Assembly (NCBI RefSeq): GCF_902833225.1
Contig: NZ_CADFEI010000003.1
Coordinates: 62,001-126,000 of the forward strand
Source: Burkholderia sp. BCC1644
GTDB lineage: Bacteria > Pseudomonadota > Gammaproteobacteria > Burkholderiales > Burkholderiaceae
Reading direction: 5' to 3'
DNA length: 64,000 nucleotides
In this document: in pieces, positions 7,823 through 15,332 of the stretch
Numbering within the stretch: the stretch's first letter is position 1
Layout of the letters: each line of letters starts with the position of its first letter
Notes under the pieces: generated by a model
The model's database searches: none
The model's input: only the letters and a program-made list of their open reading frames with translations
What the model was told of the DNA's origin: nothing
Translations under genes and position numbers: made by a program

Positions 7823-9124
7823 ATGCTGACCAAGCAGGACAATGAACTGATGTGCCGCACGGGCCCGGGCACCGCGATGGGCAACGCGATGCGCCGCTTC
7901 TGGCTGCCGGTGATCCAGTCGTCGGACCTTCCGCAGCCGAACGGCGATCCGGAAACGATCGAGCTGCTCGGGCAGCGGTTCGTGGTCTGGCGCGACCGCG
8001 ACGGCCGGCCCGGCCTCTACGACGAAGGCTGCCTGCACCGCGGCGCGTCGATGCAGCTCGCCCGCGCGGACGGCGACGGCCTGCGCTGCATCTATCACGG
8101 CTGGAAATTCGCGGTGGACGGCACGGTGCTCGAAACGCCGAACGTCCCCGATCCGAAGTTCAAGAGCCGCATCCGCGGCCGCACGTATCCGGTGCGCGAG
8201 GCGGGCGGCCTGATGTGGGCGTACCTCGGCCCCGAAGGCAAGGCGCCGCCGTTCCCGCACCGTGCGTTCATGGACCAGCCCGATGCCCACCGCATCAACG
8301 TGTGCGCGATCGTCAACTGCAACTTCGTGCAGGTGATCGAGGGTCTCGTCGATTCGTCGCACCTGACGGTGCTGCACAGCTCCGCGCTCGCGCAGACCAA
8401 CGCGTCCGACCTGGACTACGCGGGGAAGATCACGCACATGCAGTTCGACGCCGCCCCGACGATCGAGGCGGACGAGACGGATTTCGGCTTTCACTATGTC
8501 GCGATCCGCCAGGCCGGCGACAACCACATCGCACGCGTCACGTCGTTCATCGCGCCGAGCTTCATCGCGAACGCGAACGGCGACGTATGGCTCGCGGCGG
8601 TGCCGATCAACGACGAGCGCTGCTACTTCTTCCACGTGTGGTGGGATGCGGAGAAACCGGTCGGCGAAGAACCGCTGCGCAGCGCGCAACTCAAGTTCGT
8701 CGGTCTCGACGAACCGACGCTGCGCAAGTACGGGATGACGCTCGACACCTGCGATTCGCCGGCCGCGATGTCGTTCGTCAACGGCTACCGGCAGGATCGC
8801 CGGGCCCAGCGCGACGGCCACTTCACCGGATTCGACGGCATCACGCAGGAAGACGCCGCATGCAGCATTTCGAGCGGCGCGATCCGCGACCGCTCGCAGG
8901 AAATGCTGTCGACCGCCGATCTCGCGATCAGCCGCCTTCACCGCACGTTGCTCGCGTGCGCCCGTGCCGAGCGCGATCAGCAGGACATTCCGGCGCTGCG
9001 GGCGGAATCGGGCGGCGCGATCGGCGTATCCGGCGAGATCGGCCCGGGCGAAGACTGGCGCCGGCTGGTGCCGCACCACCGGATCGTGTCGCCGGCCGGC
9101 ACGCGCACGCAGCGCAATGCATGA
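7823..9124 (+). CDS. Rieske non-heme iron oxygenase alpha subunit 1 (phthalate 4,5-dioxygenase/phenoxybenzoate dioxygenase-like)
   Basis: A 433-residue catalytic subunit. The Rieske ligands are C70-x-H72 and C89-x2-H92, and the mononuclear iron site has the D177-x2-H180-x4-H185 pattern. The opening LTKQDNELMCRTGPGT is typical of the phthalate-dioxygenase branch (alpha3-type, no beta subunit), and no beta-subunit gene is present. It would hydroxylate or O-demethylate an aromatic substrate. It lies 45 bp after the reductase, with AACGAGGA before the ATG. Its neighbour is a clear paralogue with all ligands at the same residue numbers. Substrate not deducible. Confidence 0.92.
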   Translation: MLTKQDNELMCRTGPGTAMGNAMRRFWLPVIQSSDLPQPNGDPETIELLGQRFVVWRDRDGRPGLYDEGCLHRGASMQLARADGDGLRCIYHGWKFAVDGTVLETPNVPDPKFKSRIRGRTYPVREAGGLMWAYLGPEGKAPPFPHRAFMDQPDAHRINVCAIVNCNFVQVIEGLVDSSHLTVLHSSALAQTNASDLDYAGKITHMQFDAAPTIEADETDFGFHYVAIRQAGDNHIARVTSFIAPSFIANANGDVWLAAVPINDERCYFFHVWWDAEKPVGEEPLRSAQLKFVGLDEPTLRKYGMTLDTCDSPAAMSFVNGYRQDRRAQRDGHFTGFDGITQEDAACSISSGAIRDRSQEMLSTADLAISRLHRTLLACARAERDQQDIPALRAESGGAIGVSGEIGPGEDWRRLVPHHRIVSPAGTRTQRNA

Positions 9125-9148
9125 CCACCATTTGAACAGGAGTCCAAC

Positions 9149-10426
9149 ATGTTGAGCCACGAAGATAACGAGATGTTGTGCCGTGTCGGCCCCGGCACGC
9201 CCGGCGGCGCATTGATGCGGCGCTACTGGCACCCCGTGTGCACGTCCGCGCAACTGCCGGAGCCGGACGGCGCGCCGCTGCGCGTGCGACTGCTCGGCGA
9301 GCAGTACGTCGCGTTCCGCGATTCGAACGGCGAGGTCGGCCTGCTCGAGGAGCTGTGCATGCATCGCGGCGCATCGCTCGCGCTCGGCCGCGTCGAGGAA
9401 GGCGGCATACGCTGCCTGTATCACGGCTGGAAGTTCAGCGTGTCCGGCGCCGTGCTGGAGACGCCGAACCATGCGGACCCGAAGTATGCGGCGCGGATGA
9501 AGGCGCCCGCGTTCCCGGTGCGCGAAGCCGGCGGCATCGTGTGGGCGTACGTCGGCCCGAAGGAGCTGGAACCCGCGTTCTCGCGCTATGCGTTCATGGA
9601 TGCGGCGCCGGACCACCGCGTCGTGCTGCGCATCAACGTCGCGTGCAACTACCTGCAGCTGGTCGAAGGCGGCGAGGACAGCTCGCACGTCGGCGTGCTG
9701 CATACCAACATGGCGCGGCCGGGCTGGAAGGACGATTCGTTCACGCGCAATCCGGACGTCGTGAATCCGGCCGCGCTCGCGTCGAACGACCTCGAACCGT
9801 CGCTGAAGATCGAGGACACGGCATTCGGTTTTCACTATGTTGCGCTGCGCAAGACCGGCGAGCCGGGCGTGCGCAACGCGCGCGTCGTGCCGTTCATCGT
9901 GCCGTACGGCCGCATCATCCCCGCGCCGGCGTTCCTGTTCACCGTGCTCGAGGTGCCGGAAGACGACATGCACACGAGCACCTATATCGTCGTGCACGGC
10001 GACTCGCCGGTCACCGAGGACAAGATCATCGAGCTGCTGGGCCTGGACGATCCGAAGTACTACGATCGCAAGAACTGCACGTTCAACGCGAGCTGGGCCG
10101 ATTCGTTCGGCCAGAGCCGCGCGCTGATGCAGGAAAACTGGACCGGCCTGCGCGGCGTCGAAGTCGAGGATGCGACGATCGGGCTGTCCCAGGGGCCGCT
10201 GTACGACCGCTCGCGCGAGCATCTGGTGCCCGCCGACCAGGCCGTCGTGCGCGTGCGCCGCGCACTGCTGGCAGCGGTCAGGCGCGTGATGAACAACGAG
10301 CAGCCGCCCGCGCTCGGGCTCGATCTGCGCGGCGTGAGCGCATGTGACCGGCCGCTCGCGGACGATGCGGCCTGGCAGGATCTGCTGCCCGCGCATCGCG
10401 ATACCACCGAAGCCGTCGAAGCCTGA
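9149..10426 (+). CDS. Rieske non-heme iron oxygenase alpha subunit 2
   Basis: A 425-residue paralogue of the preceding gene, 24 bp downstream. Rieske ligands C70, H72, C89 and H92 and the D177/H180/H185 iron site are all intact, so it should be an active oxygenase rather than a decayed copy. The substrate-pocket half differs from subunit 1 (for example VEGGEDSSHVGVLHTN against VIEGLVDSSHLTVLHSS). Either the two act on successive intermediates, both fed by the single reductase, or they form a mixed oligomer. An AACAGGAG site precedes the ATG. Confidence 0.92.
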   Translation: MLSHEDNEMLCRVGPGTPGGALMRRYWHPVCTSAQLPEPDGAPLRVRLLGEQYVAFRDSNGEVGLLEELCMHRGASLALGRVEEGGIRCLYHGWKFSVSGAVLETPNHADPKYAARMKAPAFPVREAGGIVWAYVGPKELEPAFSRYAFMDAAPDHRVVLRINVACNYLQLVEGGEDSSHVGVLHTNMARPGWKDDSFTRNPDVVNPAALASNDLEPSLKIEDTAFGFHYVALRKTGEPGVRNARVVPFIVPYGRIIPAPAFLFTVLEVPEDDMHTSTYIVVHGDSPVTEDKIIELLGLDDPKYYDRKNCTFNASWADSFGQSRALMQENWTGLRGVEVEDATIGLSQGPLYDRSREHLVPADQAVVRVRRALLAAVRRVMNNEQPPALGLDLRGVSACDRPLADDAAWQDLLPAHRDTTEAVEA

Positions 10427-10437
10427 GGAGAACCTTG

Positions 10438-11265
10438 ATGACCCACGATCCATCCCCCAGCCACACGCCGGATTACCTGTCCCTGCTGCGCCTCGACGGA
10501 CGCGGTTTCGTCGTACTCGGCGCCGGCCAGGGCATCGGCGAGCAGACCGTTCATGCGCTTGCGCAGGCCGGCGCACGCGTGCTTTGCGTCGACCGCGACG
10601 AGACGCTCGCGCGCCGCATCGCCGAAGCGGTCGACGGTATTCCGTGCACGGCCGACGCAACATCTCGCGACGACATGCAGCGCGTGTTCGACACGGCGCG
10701 CGAGCAATTCGGCCGCATCCACGGCGTGGTCGACATCATCGGCGTGGCGGGCATCAAGCCGCTGGCCGCCGTCGACGACGCCTCATGGGCGCAGCAGTTC
10801 GACATCGTCGTGCGCCACGCGTACCTCGCGCTGCAGATCGGCGGCGAAATGATGAAGCGCGACGGCGGCGGCACGTTCGCGTTCGTCGGCTCGCTCGCGG
10901 GCGATCGCGCGGTGCCGAGCGAGGTCGCGTATGCGGCGTCGAAGGCCGCGCTGCACCATCTCGTGCGCTGCGCGGGTGTCGAGTATGCGCCGTACAACGT
11001 GCGCATCAACGCGGTGTCGCCGGGGTTCGTGCGCACGCCGCGGCTGAACCAGCGGCTGGACGCCGCGACCTGGGCGCGCGTCGGCGAAGCGATCCCGATC
11101 GGGCGCGCGGCCACGCCCGCCGAGATCGCCGGCCACCTGCTGTTCCTCGCGTCCGACCTGAGCGCACACATGGCCGGCGAGATCGTCACCGTCGACGGCG
11201 GCCTGAGCGTGAAGGCCGCGATTCCCGCGATCACGTTTGCCCCGTCGGCCACGCCCACCCCATGA
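10438..11265 (+). CDS. Short-chain dehydrogenase/reductase
   Basis: A 275-residue Rossmann-fold NAD(P)-dependent oxidoreductase. The cofactor motif is present in a slightly altered form (GAGQGIG rather than GxxxGxG with the usual spacing). The catalytic elements are a serine in FVGSLAG and the Y-x3-K motif YAASKAA. SPGFVRTPR and a C-terminal GEIVTVDGG are typical of classical SDRs. I chose the ATG at 10438 because GAGGAG lies 7 nt upstream. It probably oxidises a diol or alcohol made by the oxygenases or hydrolase. It overlaps the next gene by ATGA. Confidence 0.9.
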   Translation: MTHDPSPSHTPDYLSLLRLDGRGFVVLGAGQGIGEQTVHALAQAGARVLCVDRDETLARRIAEAVDGIPCTADATSRDDMQRVFDTAREQFGRIHGVVDIIGVAGIKPLAAVDDASWAQQFDIVVRHAYLALQIGGEMMKRDGGGTFAFVGSLAGDRAVPSEVAYAASKAALHHLVRCAGVEYAPYNVRINAVSPGFVRTPRLNQRLDAATWARVGEAIPIGRAATPAEIAGHLLFLASDLSAHMAGEIVTVDGGLSVKAAIPAITFAPSATPTP

Positions 11266-12218
11266 GCACGATGAAACAGCCCTCCCCGCGCGACCTGATT
11301 CATCCGTCTCTGCGCGCGTTCGCCGACGCGGCTGCCGCGCGGCCGAGCCTCGCGCAGATGAGCGCCGACGACGCGCGCGCCGGCATCGCCGCGCGCACGG
11401 CCGCACGGGCCGCCGGCCCACGCATCGCCAAGGTGTTCGACCTCGCGGTGCCCGGCCCGGGCGGCGGCATCCCGGTGCGCATCTACCATCCCGACGGCGC
11501 GACCGGCGTGACGCTGGCCTTTCACGGCGGCGGATGGCGGATGGGCAATCTCGACAGCTTCGACGCCGTGTGCCGGCACCTGGCCAACGACTCGGGGCTG
11601 GCCGTGATCAGCGTCGACTATCGGCTCGCGCCCGAGCATCCGTTCCCCGCCGCGCTCGAAGACGTATGGGCGGCGACTTGCTGGGCGGCCGAGCACGGGC
11701 ACGAGCACGGGCTGCCGACCGCGCGGCTGACGGTATTCGGCGAATCGGCGGGCGGCAATCTCGCCGCCGTCGTGTGCCTGCTCGCCCGAGAGAATGCGCA
11801 GCCGCGCCTCCTCGCACAGGCGCTCGTGTATCCGGCGACGGACGCGCGCCAGCAGCACGCGTCGCGGTCGGTGTATGCGGAAGGCTTCGTGCAGCGCACG
11901 GCCGACGTCGCGCACGCGTTTCGCAAGTACGCGCTCGATCACGGCGTGTCGCCGTCGGTCTGGACGCTGTCGCCGTTCCATGCAACGAGCCACGCGGGCC
12001 TGCCGCCGGCCCTCGTGATCACCGCCGAGTGCGACGTGCTGTGCGACGACGGCGAAGCGTATGCGCGCAAGCTTGCCGATGCGGGCGTGCCGACGACCTG
12101 CGTGCGCTATGCGGGCATGCTGCACACGTTCTACGGCATGCGCGGCGAGGTCGACGCCGCCGCGCTCGCCCAGCGGCAGGTGGCCGACATGCTGCGGGCG
12201 GCCGTGCAGGCCGGGTAG
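11262..12218 (+). CDS. Alpha/beta hydrolase, hormone-sensitive-lipase family (esterase family IV)
   Basis: A 318-residue esterase. It has the oxyanion motif HGGGWRMG, the nucleophile elbow GESAGG, and an LHTFYG segment near the C terminus that probably supplies the catalytic histidine. No signal peptide, so cytoplasmic. The ATG overlaps the SDR stop (11262-11265), giving tight coupling. In this operon it may cleave an ester or lactone of the aromatic substrate, or remove an acyl group before oxidation. The substrate is inference only. Confidence 0.9.
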   Translation: MSTMKQPSPRDLIHPSLRAFADAAAARPSLAQMSADDARAGIAARTAARAAGPRIAKVFDLAVPGPGGGIPVRIYHPDGATGVTLAFHGGGWRMGNLDSFDAVCRHLANDSGLAVISVDYRLAPEHPFPAALEDVWAATCWAAEHGHEHGLPTARLTVFGESAGGNLAAVVCLLARENAQPRLLAQALVYPATDARQQHASRSVYAEGFVQRTADVAHAFRKYALDHGVSPSVWTLSPFHATSHAGLPPALVITAECDVLCDDGEAYARKLADAGVPTTCVRYAGMLHTFYGMRGEVDAAALAQRQVADMLRAAVQAG

Positions 12219-12330
12219 CGATGCACATGGACGTGCGACCGGGAAACTTACGTACAATGGCGGACAGCGGCACCAGTCACCGCCCCGTTACGATCGATCC
12301 GGTCGCACCCCTTCCAAGGAAGCCATCGAG

Positions 12331-13032
12331 ATGAGCACCGCAGACGCGAAGCAGCCCGCCCGTCGCCGAACCGCCGGCACCGCAACGGCCCCGGCGGCCC
12401 CGGCGGCCCCGGCGCAGACGGAATCCGCCGCCAAGGCGAGCCTGCCGCGCAACAGCCTGATCGAACTGATCACGCTGCAGTGGCAGCACGAGCACAGCGA
12501 TCTCGACCTGTCGAATTTCCTGCTGGCGATTTACTTCATGCGGATCGGCACGCTCGTCGAGCAGTCGTTCGACAAGATGTGCCAGCGCATGTGCGGCATC
12601 AGCGGCTCCGACATGCGCGTGCTGCTCGCGCTGCGCCGCAGCGGGCAACCTTATGCGAAACGCCCGACCGACCTGTACCGTGCGCTGCTCGTGACGTCGG
12701 GTGCGATCACCAAGAAAATCGACCGCCTGGCGAGCCTCGGAATGGTCGAGCGCCGCCCCGATCCGGGCCATGCCGGCGGATTCATCGTGCACCTGACGCG
12801 AAAGGGGCTCGACATCGTCGAAAAGGCCGTCGTGAAGCTCGCGAACGAATCGTCGATTGCACCGGCGATGGCGCATCTCTCCGATGCCGAGCGCGCGGCC
12901 GGCAACGAATTCTGCCTGCGCACGCTCGCGTTGATGGAGGAACTGGTGGCACCGGACGCCGACGACGCGGACAGCGCACCGCCGGCGCCGCGAGCGGGGA
13001 AAGCGCGGCGCGCGCCGCGTGGCGCCAAGTAG
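12331..13032 (+). CDS. MarR-family transcriptional regulator
   Basis: A 233-residue winged-helix protein. Residues 1 to about 40 form an Ala/Pro/Thr-rich basic extension and the last 25 residues form another basic tail, making it longer than a typical 150-residue MarR. The DNA-binding core includes a recognition-helix region VTSGAITKKIDRLASLGMVERR and a wing ending HLTRKG. AAGGA lies about 10 nt before the ATG. It ends the oxygenase operon, 112 bp after the hydrolase, and is the best candidate for the factor binding the TCTTCCATGGAAGA palindromes upstream. That assignment is inferred from position and site symmetry. Confidence 0.85.
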   Translation: MSTADAKQPARRRTAGTATAPAAPAAPAQTESAAKASLPRNSLIELITLQWQHEHSDLDLSNFLLAIYFMRIGTLVEQSFDKMCQRMCGISGSDMRVLLALRRSGQPYAKRPTDLYRALLVTSGAITKKIDRLASLGMVERRPDPGHAGGFIVHLTRKGLDIVEKAVVKLANESSIAPAMAHLSDAERAAGNEFCLRTLALMEELVAPDADDADSAPPAPRAGKARRAPRGAK

Positions 13033-13104
13033 GGGCTGGACCGGCGCGCGGCTTCGGTGCATGAGGCACAATACGCGGCCTCGAAAATCGACCACGGTCC
13101 ACCC

Positions 13105-13638
13105 ATGCGCTTCATCGTCGTCGGAACAAGCGGAGCGGGAAAATCCACCTTCTCCAGCGCGCTGGCTACTGCAGCAGGCTGCCCGTACATCGAACTCGAC
13201 CGGCTCTACTGGGGCCCCGGCTGGACAGCCGTGCCGCCCGAACAGTTCGAGCAAGCCGTACGTGCCGCGACGACCGGCGACCGCTGGGTCGCCGACGGGA
13301 ACTACAGCGCCGTGCGCGACGTGCTGTGGTCGCGCGCCACGCACGTCGTCTGGCTCAACTTCGGACGCTGGACCGTATTCTCCCGTGTGCTCTGGCGGAC
13401 GATCAGCCGCGGGCTGATGCGTACCGAGCTTTCCCACGGCAACCGGGAATCGCTGCGGATGGCGTTCTGCTCGCGCGACTCGGTACTGCTGTGGTCGTAC
13501 GGCACGTTCACCAGAAACCGCGTCAAGTTCGCGAAGCTGCGCGAGGATCCGAAATACGCGCACCTGCAATGGACGGAAATCACCGAGCCATCGCACACTC
13601 GCGCGTTCATCGACATGCACGCCCGCGCCGGCCGTTGA
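13105..13638 (+). CDS. P-loop NTPase, adenylate-kinase-like
   Basis: A 177-residue protein with a Walker A GTSGAGKS at residues 7-14 at the very N terminus. It then has a YIELDRLYWGPGW segment and a WVADGNYSAVRD segment, a pattern of small adenylate/shikimate-kinase-like proteins sometimes called DNA topology modulation protein FlaR-like. The ATG at 13105 places the P-loop at the normal distance from the start; the longer frame from 13057 adds only an unrelated leader. It stands alone on the plus strand. Phosphoryl acceptor unknown. Confidence 0.75.
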   Translation: MRFIVVGTSGAGKSTFSSALATAAGCPYIELDRLYWGPGWTAVPPEQFEQAVRAATTGDRWVADGNYSAVRDVLWSRATHVVWLNFGRWTVFSRVLWRTISRGLMRTELSHGNRESLRMAFCSRDSVLLWSYGTFTRNRVKFAKLREDPKYAHLQWTEITEPSHTRAFIDMHARAGR

Positions 13639-13661
13639 GCAAGACGTGACGGACGCCCGCG

Positions 13662-14069
13662 TCAGTCGTCGAACGTGCCTTGATATTCCGGCGAGGCATC
13701 CGCGCGCGTGTTCAGTTCGAACATCACGCCGCCGGGCTCCCGGCAAAAGAATCGCGAACCGCGCCCGTTGTTGAAGATGTCCGTTTCCATCGCAACGCCC
13801 TCTTCCCTGAAGCGCTCGAACAGTGCGCGAACGGCTTCGAGGCTCGGCAGTTCGAACCCGACGTGGAAATTCCTCGGCCATGCGGGTACGCCGTCGCCGA
13901 CGTGATCGATCACGACGTCGAAGCCCGGGCGCTTCAGGATCCAGGATTGGTCCCAGTTTCCCGCGATCGTGAAGCCGAGGTAGCGCTCGAAGAATCGGGC
14001 CGTCGCCAGCGTATCGGCCGAGGGGAAGCTCAGGTGGTTGAGCTTCATCGTGTGTGTCGTTCCGGTCAT
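13662..14069 (-). CDS. VOC (glyoxalase/bleomycin-resistance) family protein
   Basis: A 135-residue single-module vicinal-oxygen-chelate protein. The LNHLSFPSADTLATARFFERYLGF opening gives the first metal histidine, and FFCREPGGVMFEL near the C terminus gives the glutamate. It may be an isomerase, dioxygenase, thiol transferase or antibiotic-binding protein, which the sequence does not decide. The start at 14069 has GAGAG upstream; an internal ATG at 14048 begins directly at the domain. It converges with the P-loop gene 23 bp away. Confidence 0.82.
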   Translation of the reverse strand: MTGTTHTMKLNHLSFPSADTLATARFFERYLGFTIAGNWDQSWILKRPGFDVVIDHVGDGVPAWPRNFHVGFELPSLEAVRALFERFREEGVAMETDIFNNGRGSRFFCREPGGVMFELNTRADASPEYQGTFDD

Positions 14070-14459
14070 TGTCGTGCTCTCACATGCGGTGATGGGCGGT
14101 GGCCCCATGCCGTCCCGCCCGACGACTTCAGAATACGAGCGAAGGCTCACATTCAACAACTCGCATTGGAGGGCGCCCCGGACCGCGCGTGAAACCCGTG
14201 CGGGGCCGCCGGTTGGAGCATGGAGACGATCGCGGTGGATTGCGCTACTCGCATTCGGGACGGGCCCACCTGATGCGAGATGCCCGATCTGCGCCCGCGT
14301 CAAACGTCGAAGGCCCGAGATCCGCGTACGGACCTCGGGCCTTCGATTTCCGGCCGGCACCCGACATCACCTGCATTGCCGGCGGCTCGCGCTCAACGCT
14401 GCTCGACCGGCTGGGCTGGCCGACCCCGCTCGAGATGCGTATCAAGCCGGGTAACCCGA
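14070..14459. other. Intergenic region with one terminator hairpin
   Basis: About 390 bp between the VOC gene and the methyltransferase. Apart from the hairpin at 14307-14346 and the presumed VOC promoter near 14070-14160, I see no supported gene. Short frames here have no recognisable domains. Confidence 0.5.
14307..14346 (-). terminator. Perfect 13-bp stem, terminator of the methyltransferase transcript
   Basis: TCGAAGGCCCGAG (14307-14319) pairs perfectly with CTCGGGCCTTCGA (14334-14346) around a 14-nt loop. It lies about 110 bp downstream of the minus-strand methyltransferase stop. A short T-rich run follows on either strand (TTTC on plus, GTTTG on minus), so it may be bidirectional. Confidence 0.6.
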
Positions 14460-15086
14460 TCAGGTGGCTTCCGGAAGTCGCCCGCGCGCGGCCATTTCCT
14501 GCGGTGGACGTTTCCGGATCACGAATTCGATGCCCGCTTCACCGACAGGCGTCAGTGTCTGGTCCGATCGAGGCAAGCGGAACCGGAACGTGGCATCAAG
14601 CAACTCGACCTTGAGAGGCTGCGCCGATGGTCCCAGCTCCTGCAGCAAGTCGAACAGGTTGATCGAGCGGGAACTCCACGACTGCGCCTTCCACAACGTA
14701 AACGTCCACTTGTGGTCGCCATTGAACGTGGACGGGAAATGGCCCTGTTCGTATAAATCTTCGTCGGGCACCATGCAGACGAGATGACCGTCGGGTTTCA
14801 AAACCCGGAACCAGTTGTGCAGTGCCTGCGTCGGGTCGCGCATGTGCTCGAGGCAATGAGAGGAGTGCACGAAATCGAGGCTTTCGTCGGGCACGCCTGC
14901 CAGGTGTTGCGCATCGCCATCGGGCATATCCCAGGCGCGAACCGAGCGCATGCCAGGGAAAAATTCCTGATACTGAGCAATCGAATCGTCTCCCGCCCCG
15001 ACGTCGATTCCGTCGCCGACGAAGTACCGCGTAGCGAATCGGGCGTCGTGCAAACGGCGTGCTATTGCTTTGCTGGCTTCATTCAA
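14460..15086 (-). CDS. Class I SAM-dependent methyltransferase
   Basis: A 208-residue methyltransferase of the Methyltransf_11 type. SAM motif I is GIDVGAGDDSIAQY near residue 26, and DFVHSSHCLEHMRDP with VLKPDGHLVCMVPDED forms the central beta-strands. The hydrophilic C terminus has no extra domain. It stands alone on the minus strand. Similar proteins occur in polysaccharide and secondary-metabolite loci, but nothing nearby fixes an acceptor. Confidence 0.8.
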   Translation of the reverse strand: MNEASKAIARRLHDARFATRYFVGDGIDVGAGDDSIAQYQEFFPGMRSVRAWDMPDGDAQHLAGVPDESLDFVHSSHCLEHMRDPTQALHNWFRVLKPDGHLVCMVPDEDLYEQGHFPSTFNGDHKWTFTLWKAQSWSSRSINLFDLLQELGPSAQPLKVELLDATFRFRLPRSDQTLTPVGEAGIEFVIRKRPPQEMAARGRLPEAT

Positions 15087-15271
15087 GGGGCAACTCCACA
15101 GAGTGTGAATGCGTCATCCGAAGCCACATGATACGGAGAAACCGGTGTCGTCACGTTGCCGGCAACGCGATCATCGCCAGCAAGCTCGGCATTCGCGCGG
15201 AAAGCCGCCGGCGGATCCTGGGCAAGACCGGTGTCGTGAATGCCCATGAACCGCTGGCCGGCCCAAACAGG

Positions 15272-15307
15272 AAAACAGCCTGTCACTCGCATGAGAAACA
15301 GGCTGTT
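15272..15307 (-). terminator. Rho-independent terminator of the adhesin gene
   Basis: AACAGCCTGT (15274-15283) pairs perfectly with ACAGGCTGTT (15298-15307) around a 14-nt loop. On the minus strand the stem is followed by TTTTCCTGTTT. It lies about 26 bp past the adhesin stop, the standard position. Confidence 0.7.
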
Positions 15308-15332
15308 CGTTACATCACTTAAAACGCGCCGG

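Noticed and set aside
7133-10663. A 1176-codon open frame on the minus strand across the reductase and Rieske genes
   Set aside because: Shadow of three well-supported plus-strand genes with intact catalytic motifs; its product has no recognisable domain.
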